Positions 24,796 through 34,981 of a stretch of DNA of 64,000 nucleotides are shown piece by piece. A program made the translations under genes and the position numbers. The notes below the pieces were generated by a model that saw only the letters and a list, made by a program, of their open reading frames with translations, had not been told where the DNA came from and did not search any database. Origin of the DNA: Polyporus tsugae (Eukaryota > Basidiomycota > Agaricomycetes > Polyporales > Polyporaceae). The stretch lies in assembly GCA_024305745.1 (NCBI GenBank), contig JAHRBS010000012.1, positions 2,485,001 to 2,549,000 of the forward strand, in the 5' to 3' direction. Every line of letters begins with the position of its first letter. Positions within the stretch are counted from its first letter, which is position 1.

Positions 24796-26850
24796 ATCTG
24801 TCCGTATGGGGGGGGGGGGGTGCCCAGCGGGCTTTGGGGCAGCTGCGATGGGGCCGATGGGGGGCTGATAGTAGTTGAGCTGCTTGCGTTATGTTGGTTC
24901 CAGTTCCGCAACCGCCGCTCATGCTTAGCCTTCTGAGCAAGTTGGGGAGATGGATTTGGCCGGAAATCTGCTTCTGGAACGAAAGACCGCCTGCGCAACT
25001 CGAACGCATCGTCATCAGACGTACGATGTGAGGATGATCCATTCTTCTGTCTGGTAAGCTTTTGTACGTAGCGCCAGTCTTCTTCGGATATGTTCTCCGC
25101 AGGCACCTCGATAACGACGCCATCGACCTTGTGGAACCTGAGCTTGCCATTCATGGAGCCGAGGAATGTGGCGTTGATAGAGAACTGTCCGGTCCGGTCG
25201 TGCCATCCGCGCAACGAGTCGGGAGGAGGTCCTCCTACTGAGACTCAACATACGATCGTCCACGCATAGCAAGCCAAGTGCGACTTACGTCCTTTCTCGC
25301 CGGCCGCTTGCTTGTGCACCTTCACCTCCTCCTCCGCTACCGCTCGCCCCTTCTCCTTCTGTTTCTCGCGCTTCCGTTCCCGACGTTTCCTGTCTGCTTC
25401 TGCCGCGGCAGCAGCAGCCTTTGCTTGTTGCTCGGCCTCCTGCTTCTGGCATTCTTTCACCGCCCGCTCCCATTCCAGGGCCGCGCCCACGAGCTACAAA
25501 TAGACCTTAGCTAAAGAGAAGAGAAGATCTGGAGATGAGACTCCTTACCTCGACATAGCCCGCGGGAACGACTCCCTTTGCTCCATGCGCATTTCTGCAG
25601 TTCCACCACTCCTCGCTGTCCCTGTCTAGCACAATCAGGGTCTCGCCCTCAGCAACCGTCAACTCATCATTGCCATCGGCAGTGAAGTCATAAAGCACAA
25701 CGGCCCTCGGGCCGTCTTCAGCCTCAGCGGCAGTGTGAACAGGATGGCCCTCTTCTTCTTCCTCCCCCTCCTCTTCGTACGTCTCCACAGTGTCCTTAGA
25801 GCCTGCGTGGAGGTGAAGGCTCGTGGCATCGGCCACCCCGGGCCCGACGTCGATGTGCACGTGCTTGGATTCCTTGAGCGTGACATTCTGGATGTCGCCT
25901 GTCTGCCACATGCGAACCAGAGTGTTGGCCCCCTCGCTCGCGAAGAACATGACGCTGTCGCCGATTCCGAGGGTACCCATCTTCTTCTTGCCCTTGTCAG
26001 AGCCTAAGGACTATGTCTGGATGGAGTCGGCCAGCGCTTTGTTGGATGTGGCGGCGACTAGGTCGGCAGGGTCCACATATGCACTGTATGTGCTGACTGG
26101 TCGTGCAGGTTTGGGTAGCTGGCTAAGACTTGAGCAAGGATACATGTGTTACGATGTGCGGATATATGCACTTACTGAGTCCGGAACGACGATCGACGAT
26201 AATGACATCGCTGCTGGGGCAGCAGCGGCCTCAGGCTCTTCCCCATCTCCGCTTGTCTGCACGCGAACGTCGTCGGATTAAAACAAAACACATATAGCAA
26301 AGGATATATACCTCTTCAACGTAATTACCCGGAACGTACCCTACTCTACCCTGCTCCGACGGGCTTGACACCAACAACCATTCGTCGTGCTTGCCATAAA
26401 CATTGAGAATCTCGTCTTCCTTGACTGTCAGTTCTGTGACCTGTACAGCATCATGATTGTATACGGCCTTAACGACTCGCATGGGGTTGGCCTGCCCAGC
26501 AATGAAATGAGTAGGGTGCAATCCGGAGGCGATGCCGGGTAACCGACCTGTTCGACGTAGGTCGCGGGTACCAGCCCTGACAGACCCTCCTCTTCCGGAT
26601 CCTGCGAATCGGACTTGACTTGGACTGTCCACCACCTATGCGTGGGGTGAGCCCACGCAGGAGAGCGCGAATGAGCGGGTTGATCGTACTCGCTGTAGGT
26701 GTACTCGAGGAGTAAGAGGAGCTGGTCCTTCTTGATGGCTATCTCGTCCGCCGCAAATGCATCTGCCTGGGGTTCATAGTCGTATGAGGCCTTAAGAACT
26801 GCAGGTAACTCTCTGCAGCTATGGAAAAGGCAGGTACAGCGCAGTACACC
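24783..26850 (-). CDS. SLA1-like protein: three SH3 domains and SHD1
   Basis: This matches the N-terminal half of SLA1, the endocytic adaptor of the Pan1/End3/Sla1 actin-patch complex. Domains in order on the minus strand: SH3-1 (AVLKASYDYEP ... EWWTVQVK ... GLVPATYVE, completed by a 53-nt intron near 26.67 kb), SH3-2 (VVKAVYNHDAVQVTELTV ... GRVGYVPGNYVEE), a GTLGIGDSVMFF segment, SH3-3 (VVLYDFTADGNDELTV ... WWNCRNA ... GVVPAGYVE), a basic Lys/Arg/Ala/Glu coiled region, and SHD1 (GQFSINATFLGSMNGKLRFH ... VPAENISEEDWRYV). In yeast, SHD1 binds NPFxD sorting signals in cargo. The usual SHD2 and C-terminal repeats of SLA1 are missing. Instead the frame enters a Pro run at a 13-C homopolymer and stops at 24783, overlapping the RBR region. 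The initiating exon was not found: no in-frame ATG precedes SH3-1, so the 5' limit is approximate. Confidence 0.75.
24808..24820. repeat. 13-base G/C homopolymer at the SHD1-RBR junction
   Basis: Thirteen consecutive G on the plus strand encode prolines on the coding strand. With 13 the SHD1 frame ends a few codons later; with 14 or 11 it would continue into the RBR frame. Homopolymers of this length are common sites of sequencing error and of polymerase slippage. Confidence 0.9.
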
Positions 26851-26878
26851 GTGACTGCCAGACAGGATCCTGTGGAGT

Positions 26879-26951
26879 TCCAGTGGGATTGATGAAACTG
26901 TGGAAATCCAGTGCCAGTGGTGGACCAGTGGAATACAGTATAACCAGTGGT
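26879..26951. repeat. CCACTGG short repeat cluster
   Basis: The heptamer CCAGTGG/CCACTGG or a one-base variant occurs five times in about 75 bp just upstream of the first SH3 exon of the SLA1-like gene. The origin is unclear. Confidence 0.5.
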
Positions 26952-27389
26952 CAACAAAACTCGTGGAACACACCACAGGAAGGCAAGTACCCCTGTGCGA
27001 TCGGGTTCCACGGAACGAGCGTTCAACGCTCGATTACATACACAGGAAGGTCACATGATGCCAGACTGGAAGATTTTCGTTGTCGGTTACAACTCTCGTT
27101 GAGATTCCAGGAGCGGGGGTCGAGGTTAGATCTAGGAGGCGGCCCTGCAACGTCGACCGGCGCAATGATCAAGGCTGGAACCGAGTTTTCGACGGCCGGG
27201 TGGGTGACTGCTGAATTTTTCTCGTTCACTTGCACACGGGTCGAATGGCAGTGCCAACGGGAGTGCATAGGTAAGCATTCCGACCTGATCACCGTGGTCA
27301 CAGGTACACAAAGCTGTTGTGACGCACATCCGTGGTTACGGCCCCTATGCCCGGTGTAACGCGGTTAATGATGCCAGCTTGACTGCGCA

Positions 27390-28194
27390 ATGCAATTCTG
27401 GGTGAGCGACGCTCGACCTCAAGGCCTCAACCTTAGCGGCCCGGCTTATCCTAACGTGTATTGCAGCCAGGCTTCCTGGGCGTACGACTGGGCCGCCAGC
27501 TCCGACGGCTCCCTCCCCGCGGGGGTGGCATACTCCCCCATGCTCTGGGGCGGCTCCTCCCAGTACACGAGGGTGTGGTCCGCCAACGCCGAGGCTGCCG
27601 TCGCCAACGGTGTGACGCACCTCCTCTTGAGTCTTGTGAGTACGGTCATGCCTATCCTCAAGAACAATCTCTACTCATCACCGGGCTACCCCGCGCATCG
27701 ACAGCTTCAACGAGCCCGACATCAGCTCAGGCGCGAACACGGACCCCGCGACGACCGTGCAGCAGTGGATGCAGTACATCCCTTCGCCGGGCACGCGACG
27801 CTCGTCTCGCCCGCGATCACCAACAGCGCGTCCTCGGGGGCGGGCGGGCACGAGTCAGCTCGACTCCTTCCTGGCGCAGTGCAGCGTGCTCGGATTCCAG
27901 GTGGACGCTACCGCCGCGCACACCGCGAGCGACTTCGACTACTACCAGAGGTACCTCACGAACACTTGAGCACGCACTACGGCTGCCCGGTGCTCTTGAC
28001 CGAAATCGGGGCCTCGGGGACGGTGGCTGAGCGCTGAGCAGCAGGTGTTCCTCGAGAAGCTTATCCCGTCGTTCTTGGACGGGCTCGACGCCGTCACCGA
28101 CTTTGCATGGTGTACATATATGGTCGCCGCGGTCAACCTCGTCAGCGGCGACGGCAGCCTCACCGCGCTCGGGTCGACATACGCCTCCACATAG
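27390..28194 (+). pseudogene. GH128 / Asl1-like glycosyl hydrolase pseudogene
   Basis: The encoded fragments match the fungal Asl1-like glycosyl hydrolase (GH128, beta-1,3-glucanase) pattern: CSQASWAYDWAASSDG and YSPMLWGG near 27460-27545, SFNEPDISSGA near 27705 (the catalytic acid is expected in NEPD), then VSPAITNS, then VDATAAHTASDFDYYQ, HYGCPVLLTEIGASG (nucleophile region TEIG) and FAWCTYMV to a stop at 28192-28194. These pieces lie in different reading frames with gaps too short for introns, for example between 27790 and 27850, near 27965 and near 28035. The 5' exon with a signal peptide and the first beta strand were not found. I read this as a recently broken gene with several indels. 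Sequencing error is possible but would have to be repeated. Confidence 0.75.
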
Positions 28195-28765
28195 AGGTAA
28201 GACTCCGGCCGACAGCGCGACGCTTCGTCCTCAACGATTGGATCGAGGTCCTCACTGTTGTTCGCAGTTTAAGTATGGCTTGCGATTAGGTCAAGGCCCG
28301 CCGCCGTAGCGCCATGCTCTCGGCCTCTCCTTGAACGTTGAGCACGTCATTTGCATTCTGACTGCTATGCAACATAGCGAGGCGCCGCTGTGGTCCCAGC
28401 GATGTTTCTATATTCGATATATTCTGAATCACTCACACTCACGGGTTCATTGCCGAGGGGGGGAAAAAACTCCCTTCCTTGAGTCAAGGAAACGCGATGG
28501 GGCGAGACAGAGGCTGGAATTGCAGTGGTTCGAGTTGGGCAAAAATTGAAAGCGGGCGAGGTTGACGACCATGATCAGGTCTTACGATCCAGCTTTCCAA
28601 CGGGCTGGCGTGTGCCAGTGAGTGATTATGGGGAGAGAGTTCGTGAAGCGGGTTCGTGACCATTTCCTGACTACAAAAAAAGACAACAGACAAAAACAAA
28701 GTGAATAATGGTATCGGTACATGCTATGACAACACCTTCTCTCATCATGCCCGGCCGACCATCCA
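28195..28765. other. intergenic, no gene
   Basis: No gene was recognised between the glycosidase pseudogene and the 3' end of the myosin light chain gene. Confidence 0.4.
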
Positions 28766-29682
28766 TCACTGGCTGAGGATCGTGCGGACGAAGGACTCGT
28801 AGTTCACGTTGCCGTCACTGTGGCAAGAGGGTAAGCCTGCCGCAGCGCGGAGAAGAGGGGAGAAACATGGACGTACGGCCCAATCTGCGCGCCCTTGAGC
28901 AGCTCGTCCACCTCCTCGTCCGACATCTTCTCTCCGAGCTGGGTAAGCACGTACCGCAGCTCGCCGGCGCCGATGAAGCCGTTCCCCTCCTTGTCGAACA
29001 CTTGGAACCCGCGGATGAACTCCTCTGGCGATAAGGTTCGGACAGTTAACACCAACTCCGAACATAACGCGCATGACAAAGAGCAGAAATGAGGAGGTGG
29101 TGGTGCCGGACGTGCGTTCGGCGGTATGATGGTGCGGAGAGCGGTACACACAGCAGTATGATAGACGCACCAGGTGTACCTGCAGGCTTGAAGCCGTCTG
29201 GACGGTTCAGAATTGTCAAGAATGCCTTGTAATCAACTATGCCCGTTCATATCCCATCGACCGAACAGGACAACATCCCACAACGCGTCCCGCACGGATC
29301 CCGTCCAGTGGAAGACACCGTAGAGGCAAATGAACGCAGACAGCGAAAGGAAAAGAAGGCACTCGTGAGAAGACGCGTCGATGGGTCCAAACATGGTGCA
29401 CACACCTTCACGGGGAGCACTCGCAATGATCTCCGCGACCTCGGCCTGCGTCGGGTTCTGTCCCAACGCCCGGAGGAGGTCTCCCAGCACTTCGCGAGGC
29501 ACCGCACCGGTGCCCTTCTTGTCAAACAGCGCGAACGCCTCCTTGTACTCTGTGCCGCCCTCCGTCAATTTCGAAGACAGAGAGATCCGGGGTGCGACCG
29601 CGATGGCGTACCTGCGTTATCGCTCTGCCGCATCTCGTTCAGTGTCGGGTGCTTTGTTGCGTAAGACGACTGCACGCACCAT
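28766..29682 (-). CDS. myosin light chain, Cdc4-like EF-hand protein
   Basis: Essential light chain that binds IQ motifs of myosin II and is needed for the contractile ring in fission yeast. The protein is about 140 residues. EF-hand 1 is degenerate ([20 protein letters not shown]), then [16 protein letters not shown], the NRPDGF linker diagnostic of the Cdc4 group, a canonical EF-hand 3 ([18 protein letters not shown]), [16 protein letters not shown], and the terminal [15 protein letters not shown]. My start is the ATG at 29682, which forms an exon of one codon: a 55-nt intron (donor GTGCGT, acceptor GCGGCAG) joins it to AGC GAT AAC GCA G. A 62-nt intron then joins GAG TAC AAG, giving MSDNAEYKEAF, close to the expected N-terminus. 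If that first splice is not used, an ATG near 29630 would give MRQSDNAEYKEAF. Further introns lie at 29.41-29.25, 29.17-29.03 and 28.88-28.82 kb. Confidence 0.85.
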
Positions 29683-32654
29683 AATGTTGACTGATAAAAG
29701 AACGGAAGATCGTGAAGGAGTGGGTGTGGTATGGAGGAAAGGCTCAGCTGCTCAACTCAACTTACCGAATCCCGCCAGGGTCTCGCCGTCGCCTACATGC
29801 GGAACCCTAGCGTAGGGCTTCCGGTCGTGCGCCGCTGGCGGGCCGGAATTCCGGGCCGGGAACGCGTCGGTCTTGCTGCGTCCACTGTGGCAGGGGCGGG
29901 ATGTCCAGACTTCAACGGTGGTAACATGCAGCAGAGCCGAGTCTCAGGTGGGCATAATATCCCCCGATAGAAGAGACAAAAATTAAGCAGAACGAGCGGC
30001 CAAAGGAGGCCAGTACCCCTCTGGGAAGTCGACCGAGTCGATGAAAGTCGGCATTCGGAAGTGCCGCATCGGAGTGTGCACTGCCAACCTTCCACATATC
30101 CCCACTATGATAGGCCAAACTTTTCTTCGATGGAATTGGTTGTGAAGTGCTAAATGCATATCGAGGGTTATCAAGGGCAGGGAAGTTGCGCCGTAGGACA
30201 CAGCGCCGATACTCTCGGGGCTTGACTAGCTCGACACTAACTACTTTCAGCAGGGTCCCCGGATGATGGAACTTATGAAATCGAGTAACCCAAAGCTCAC
30301 AAGTATGAAATACCAACTGTTCTACTCTTCCCCACGCAAATGACTTGTTGAAGGGTGTTCCATCGCAGCGTTGGTCACCGGTCATCCCCCGATGGCGAAA
30401 TGGGAACGATCAACGCTCCAAGCCGAGCTAGGTTGCGGCACAGAATAGAAGCCGGTGAGCGGATGCAAACAGCTGAGAAAGACGGCGGTGAATTCAGGGA
30501 CTCATCGCCACGATTCAACAATTTCAACTTCCATCCGGATGATTGAGAAGCAGAAGCAGAACGGCGAAGGATTTGACAACCCGGGGTCGTGCACCGCGTG
30601 GGCGAGAGCACGCTACAGCCCAATATAATGCGGTCCAAGCTTAAATTCGAAGGGAGCATCCAGGACAGCATTCACGGGCGACGATAGTGGGGCCCCGCGG
30701 GTTCTAATCCGCTAGGATCACGGAAGAATCGAAATCGAGGTTAGCGACATTCCGGCCTCCGACTCCGAGTGGCAACCATGACCAATCTGCCAATTATCGT
30801 CGGGTCTCCGACGTACACAACTGGGGGACAAAGTTAATGGTCCAACGTTTTGTCTGGAAGCCGCTCAAAGTCAGAGAACGCTCTGGGGTCTGTATGGTCG
30901 GAACGTTTGATCAAAACTCACGAATCCCGAATGCACGACGCGAGTATGTGTAAAAGATTCCCGAAGTGGACCAAAGCTAAGGGGCGTTGGAGCCCAGTGT
31001 ACTGGGTGGGGCCTGACGGAGGTGCTGAGCTAGGACGATCCTCCCCCAGCCTGAGAGGATGGGGGTTGTAAGGAGACCAGACGAAGGTACGCGGCACTGC
31101 AGCCACCAGTCACTGAGTCAGCGTCTTTATGCGATCGGGACCTAACCCTAACTGCAGATGCCGGTGACCTCGCTTGTTCGCTGACTTCCAAACTCGTTTT
31201 TGGGCATCCGTCTGCTCTTCCTGGCCTCACCTCCAGGCTCCGAGTCGCGGCCCCTACCGACGCCGTTTGCTCGTTTCGAGATACTTTAAAAAAGATACGT
31301 GTGTCAAGCTGCAACACACGTACTGTATCAATCCCAAACCCGTCCGCCGTGATCTGAGCACGGCCTGGTGCGTTCCAGCGTACATCAGACTTTCGAACCC
31401 CTCATGGACTGACCAGTTACAATTGCCCCAAGGCCCAGTACTGGGATGGCGGCGGCGGAAGCTCTGATCTACGCCGCTCGTACGCCGCGCGACGTGCCAT
31501 GGACCTTCCGTGGTTGACCGAGGCCGTGACGACCTTGACCGTTGAAGGCACTCCACCCGGCTCCAAACGTCGTTCAGATTTCCTCGCAGCTCGCCGCTCC
31601 GCCCTCAGAAAGAACGCTCCCGCGAGGTACGAGAGCCGCGACGCGACGTGGATCTCTCAGGGCTGCATCGCCCCGTTCGCCGACGAAGCCGCGCATCGAG
31701 CCCCCCTGACGTGACTCGGACGGTCGGAGGGTGGAGCTGGCCGACAGAACGTTCAGCGACCTGGTCGCGGGTAGACCGCGGGCGAATTCGAAGGCCGCGT
31801 TGCGCATGCGGACATGGTGCGAGGGATCTGCGCACCGACCGATTGCGAGTGTGCGTTTTTGGCTCACATCGGTCGCCATCCCCCCGGATGACATGTACAA
31901 GGCGGCTGACGGCGCTCGCGCACTCGCCAAGCACACGTTCCAGGGATTGTGGCGTCGGCGTTGAATCGCGGACGGCCGCGTGTGTCGAGAGATAACTTCT
32001 CGCTGGGCCAGCAGCCAACGACCGTCGTTGCTTGGATGCCAGCACGGGCAAGATTCGAAGTCCGCATGAATGGCACTGCGGAGTGATATCAGCAATGCCC
32101 CCCTTCTCCCCGCTCGGGGCTCAAAACGAACCCGGTTACGAGAGAGATAGTACCATCGCGGGGGGTTTGTGCGACGATTCAGACATGATATGACGTGGGG
32201 CTCAGCGAGGTTGGGCACCCATTGGCGATTGCAAATCTGAGCCCACCGACCGGCCGATACCGACTCGGACGTTTGCAGGACCGTGTTTGCGGCTCCCAGA
32301 CGGTACCGTGACCGTCGGAGTCCGAGTCGATGTCGCATGCACACCATGATCGAACGGACCTGAGAACGTTTTGTTCGTGTGTAAGGTACCTGAGATGCCG
32401 CGGACATAGTAGTAAACTCATAAGAATACTTGGTACTATACAGACTATTACAATCATGAGAAAAAAATCTCTCAGCCGACGAAGATTAAGACAGGTACTC
32501 CGATCGATACAGGGGAAGGAATGGTACTAGAAATCGAGAATGCGTAAGGTAAATGCAACCGAGCAGAGATTGGGCATATGAATACAGAGATGGCCGAAGG
32601 CATAATAGCCGGACTGGCTGCGGACCGCCATCGTATGTTGCGCTCGACAGCCGA
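29683..32654. other. 3-kb gene-poor stretch
   Basis: No recognisable gene. The longest frame (32407-31574 minus, 277 codons) is Arg/Ser-rich without a domain and overlaps frames on the other strand. Two tandem telomere-like units (CCTAACCCTAA) occur at 31142-31152. No transposase or reverse-transcriptase motif was seen. Confidence 0.4.
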
Positions 32655-33599
32655 TTAGTGGCCCGCCGCGGACGAGGTCCGGGTGACATTGGGGTGGATC
32701 CTCCACATTTTGACGTTCGTGGGCTGCAACAGGACAGAAAGAGACCGGGGGCGAGTCAGTGACCATGCGGTGCACGCCCGAGCCAAGACGACGACAATGA
32801 CGACAGACCTCGTCCCAGGACGCCTGAATGCTCGGCCGTCGCCACAGCATCTCGTAATACTCCATGAACCGCGCGAACTTGGGCTCGGAGAGGGCTTTGA
32901 GGAGCCTCTTGCCCTCGCCGATGGGGTACTTGCCGATCTCGTACCCAGGGAGCCGCATGAATCGGACCATCATGGGGGCGACCGCGACGTCCGCGATCGA
33001 CCACGGCCCGACGGCGTATCCGCGCGACGCGAGCAGTGCCTGGAAGGCCTCGAGGGAAGGCAGGACAGAATCGATGCGCTCGCCGCGGAAGAAGAAGCCC
33101 CTGAAGGCGTGGTGGAGGGTCTCATGGGCTTGGGCGATGAAGAGACGAGCCCGCGCACGTAACTCAGGGTCGCCGGGAAGGAGGCCGGCGCCTGGTCGGA
33201 GCTCCGCTATGAACTCAACCAGTACGAGAGATTCGGAAAGCTTCGCCGATTCCGGGGAGGGTTGGTCAGGAGGGACATCGGGGCCGCCATACGTGAACGC
33301 AGGAACCTACGGGCGAATAGGCGCTCTTCCTTAATACCGTCCGTCGACAATAGACCTTATGAACCGCTGGACTCACTAGACCAGCATGGTTGACCCGCCG
33401 CGTAAACCATTCAGGCTTACAGCCTGGGCGGAGGTCGATCTCGTACTTTGTGACCTTTAGCTTGGCCTCCTCGAGCGCAATCTGTACTCGATGGGTATAC
33501 GGCGAGTACTGTGGAGGTCGTTAGAGTGGATAGAAGCATGAGGAACGAGGGCACGCTCACCGGCGACGTGTAGAAAGTGATTTGCTTTTGCTGAGACAT
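32655..33599 (-). CDS. glutathione S-transferase family protein
   Basis: Thioredoxin-fold plus helical-domain GST, probably involved in detoxification or glutathione-linked redox chemistry in the cytosol. The start at 33599 encodes MSQQKQITFYTSP; a short intron (donor GTGAGC near 33557) joins this to YSPYTHRVQIALEEAKLK. The active-site loop therefore reads SPYSPYTHRV, with serine or tyrosine rather than the cysteine of omega GSTs. A second intron near 33.4-33.3 kb precedes VPAFTYGGPDVPPDQ (the cis-Pro VPA) and the SESLVLVEFIAE motif of the glutathione site. The C-terminal helical domain includes YAVGPWSIADVAVAPMMVR (the N-capping box SIADV). The last intron removes about 90 nt near 32.75 kb, and the protein ends AAGH at 32655. 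Class assignment between omega-like and Ure2-like is uncertain. Confidence 0.85.
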
Positions 33600-34981
33600 T
33601 GGGATATAGGTCAGGGATACGTAACTCGCGATGGCTTATGGAGCCACAGAAGTGGGGCGTCCACCTTTATACCCGGATGCTCGAACGCGCAGCGCTCAGT
33701 GCTAGCTAGGTTTTCCAAATTGTTCAGATAACAACCACATATGGGCGACGCGCCTTCTGTCTTTCAGCGCTAGCTCAATCACACGTTGCACCACATTTTC
33801 GGTGGCTCCTGCACGCTTTTGACTTCATTACCGCGTTCTCTCGGGTCCTACCTGCAACGCGGGTTGAACCCCCGGCTTTATAGGTCGACGTTTGGCGCGA
33901 CACCCGTCCGCTAGGTTGACGGTGCCATGGGTAAGACGTGACTCTTAAGGCTAGCATGCAGGCGAGAAGCCGCTGGGCAGAGAAACTCAGACGCATTAGG
34001 AGCGAGCGTTTGGACGATAGTGCTGCACTCACCGGTGGGTACGGGATCGGAACACCAAGAAGTTCCCAGCCACCTGCCGATCAAAGCCCGCGGCGTCGCA
34101 GCGCTCGTTTCCTCCCATCTGCAGCTGATCATTTGCAGGTTGAACTATCGCGGATGCATCGGGAGCTGTGTGACTTTACGCGCGGCAACTTCACAGCGCG
34201 AGTGCGTGGATGGCAGTGCGATCCGATACGGCACCAAGCAATCGCAACACCTCACGATCCAAACGTGGGGTCCGGATCTTCAGATCTTGCCTGTCGTTTG
34301 GATCCCAGAGGAAGCATGTTGCACAGGGGGAGACTCGCCGTAGGGGAAGCCGTTGTAAACTGGCGGCACATTTCACCCCTGTTGCAACTCAGACAACACA
34401 TGCCGTGCTGAGTTTGAAGCGTTTGCCCTTGTCCTGTGGCTAGATGGGACGGAAATAGGTCCAGGCCGCACCGGAAGCACAACGCACTGAAGATTGTGTA
34501 GGTTCCTGATCCCAGCAAGTCGCTGCTGAGTGCGAATCGCGGCCCCAAGCCCTGCAACAAACTGGGTGGTGTCAAACAAGCTCAGAACTTCCACAAAACG
34601 GACCAGTATATCCGTACCTGCATGACGTACCGGTTGCCTGCCACACCGGAATGCGGCAGGAATCCCGTCTTAACCTGTCGGAGCCAAATATCCTGCCAGG
34701 AAGTGTGCAGAGCTCGCCGGGGTACCCGAATGCGCCCGGCAATGAAGTTCCCAGACCCCAACCGAGGAGCAAGAGCCTCCGTGGCCTCTTCCGAGTCTTT
34801 CCTTGCAGCGCTTACCGCATTGAAAGTCCGGTACCTAGATTAGTATCGGCGAAAGAGGAAGGGATGCAGATGGGGTCTGTCGGGACTGGCATTGGATACA
34901 GTCATGGAAAATACAGCGGACATCACAGCAAGCAACATGCAAAGCAAATACAGCAAGCGAATACGCAAATAGACGGCACCT
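33600..34981. other. intergenic, no gene recognised
   Basis: The region carries the promoter side of the GST gene and the 3' flank of GCP2. Open frames near 34.0-34.6 kb show no domain and overlap on both strands. Confidence 0.4.

Noticed and set aside
30695..30715. tRNA-like T-arm (GGTTCTAATCC)
   Set aside because: The invariant purine of the T-loop is missing and no acceptor stem or anticodon arm could be found upstream.
31142..31152. Interstitial telomere repeat
   Set aside because: Only two units of CCCTAA, which is within chance for a 64-kb window.
31574..32407. Minus-strand frame of 277 codons as a gene
   Set aside because: Arg/Ser-rich composition, no domain, competing frames on both strands, and no clear promoter or splice partners. 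It is retained only as a note on the gene-poor stretch.
33990..34780. Local duplication around CTGGGAACTTC in the region upstream of the GST gene
   Set aside because: Only about 11 bases match between the two sites and the similarity does not extend.
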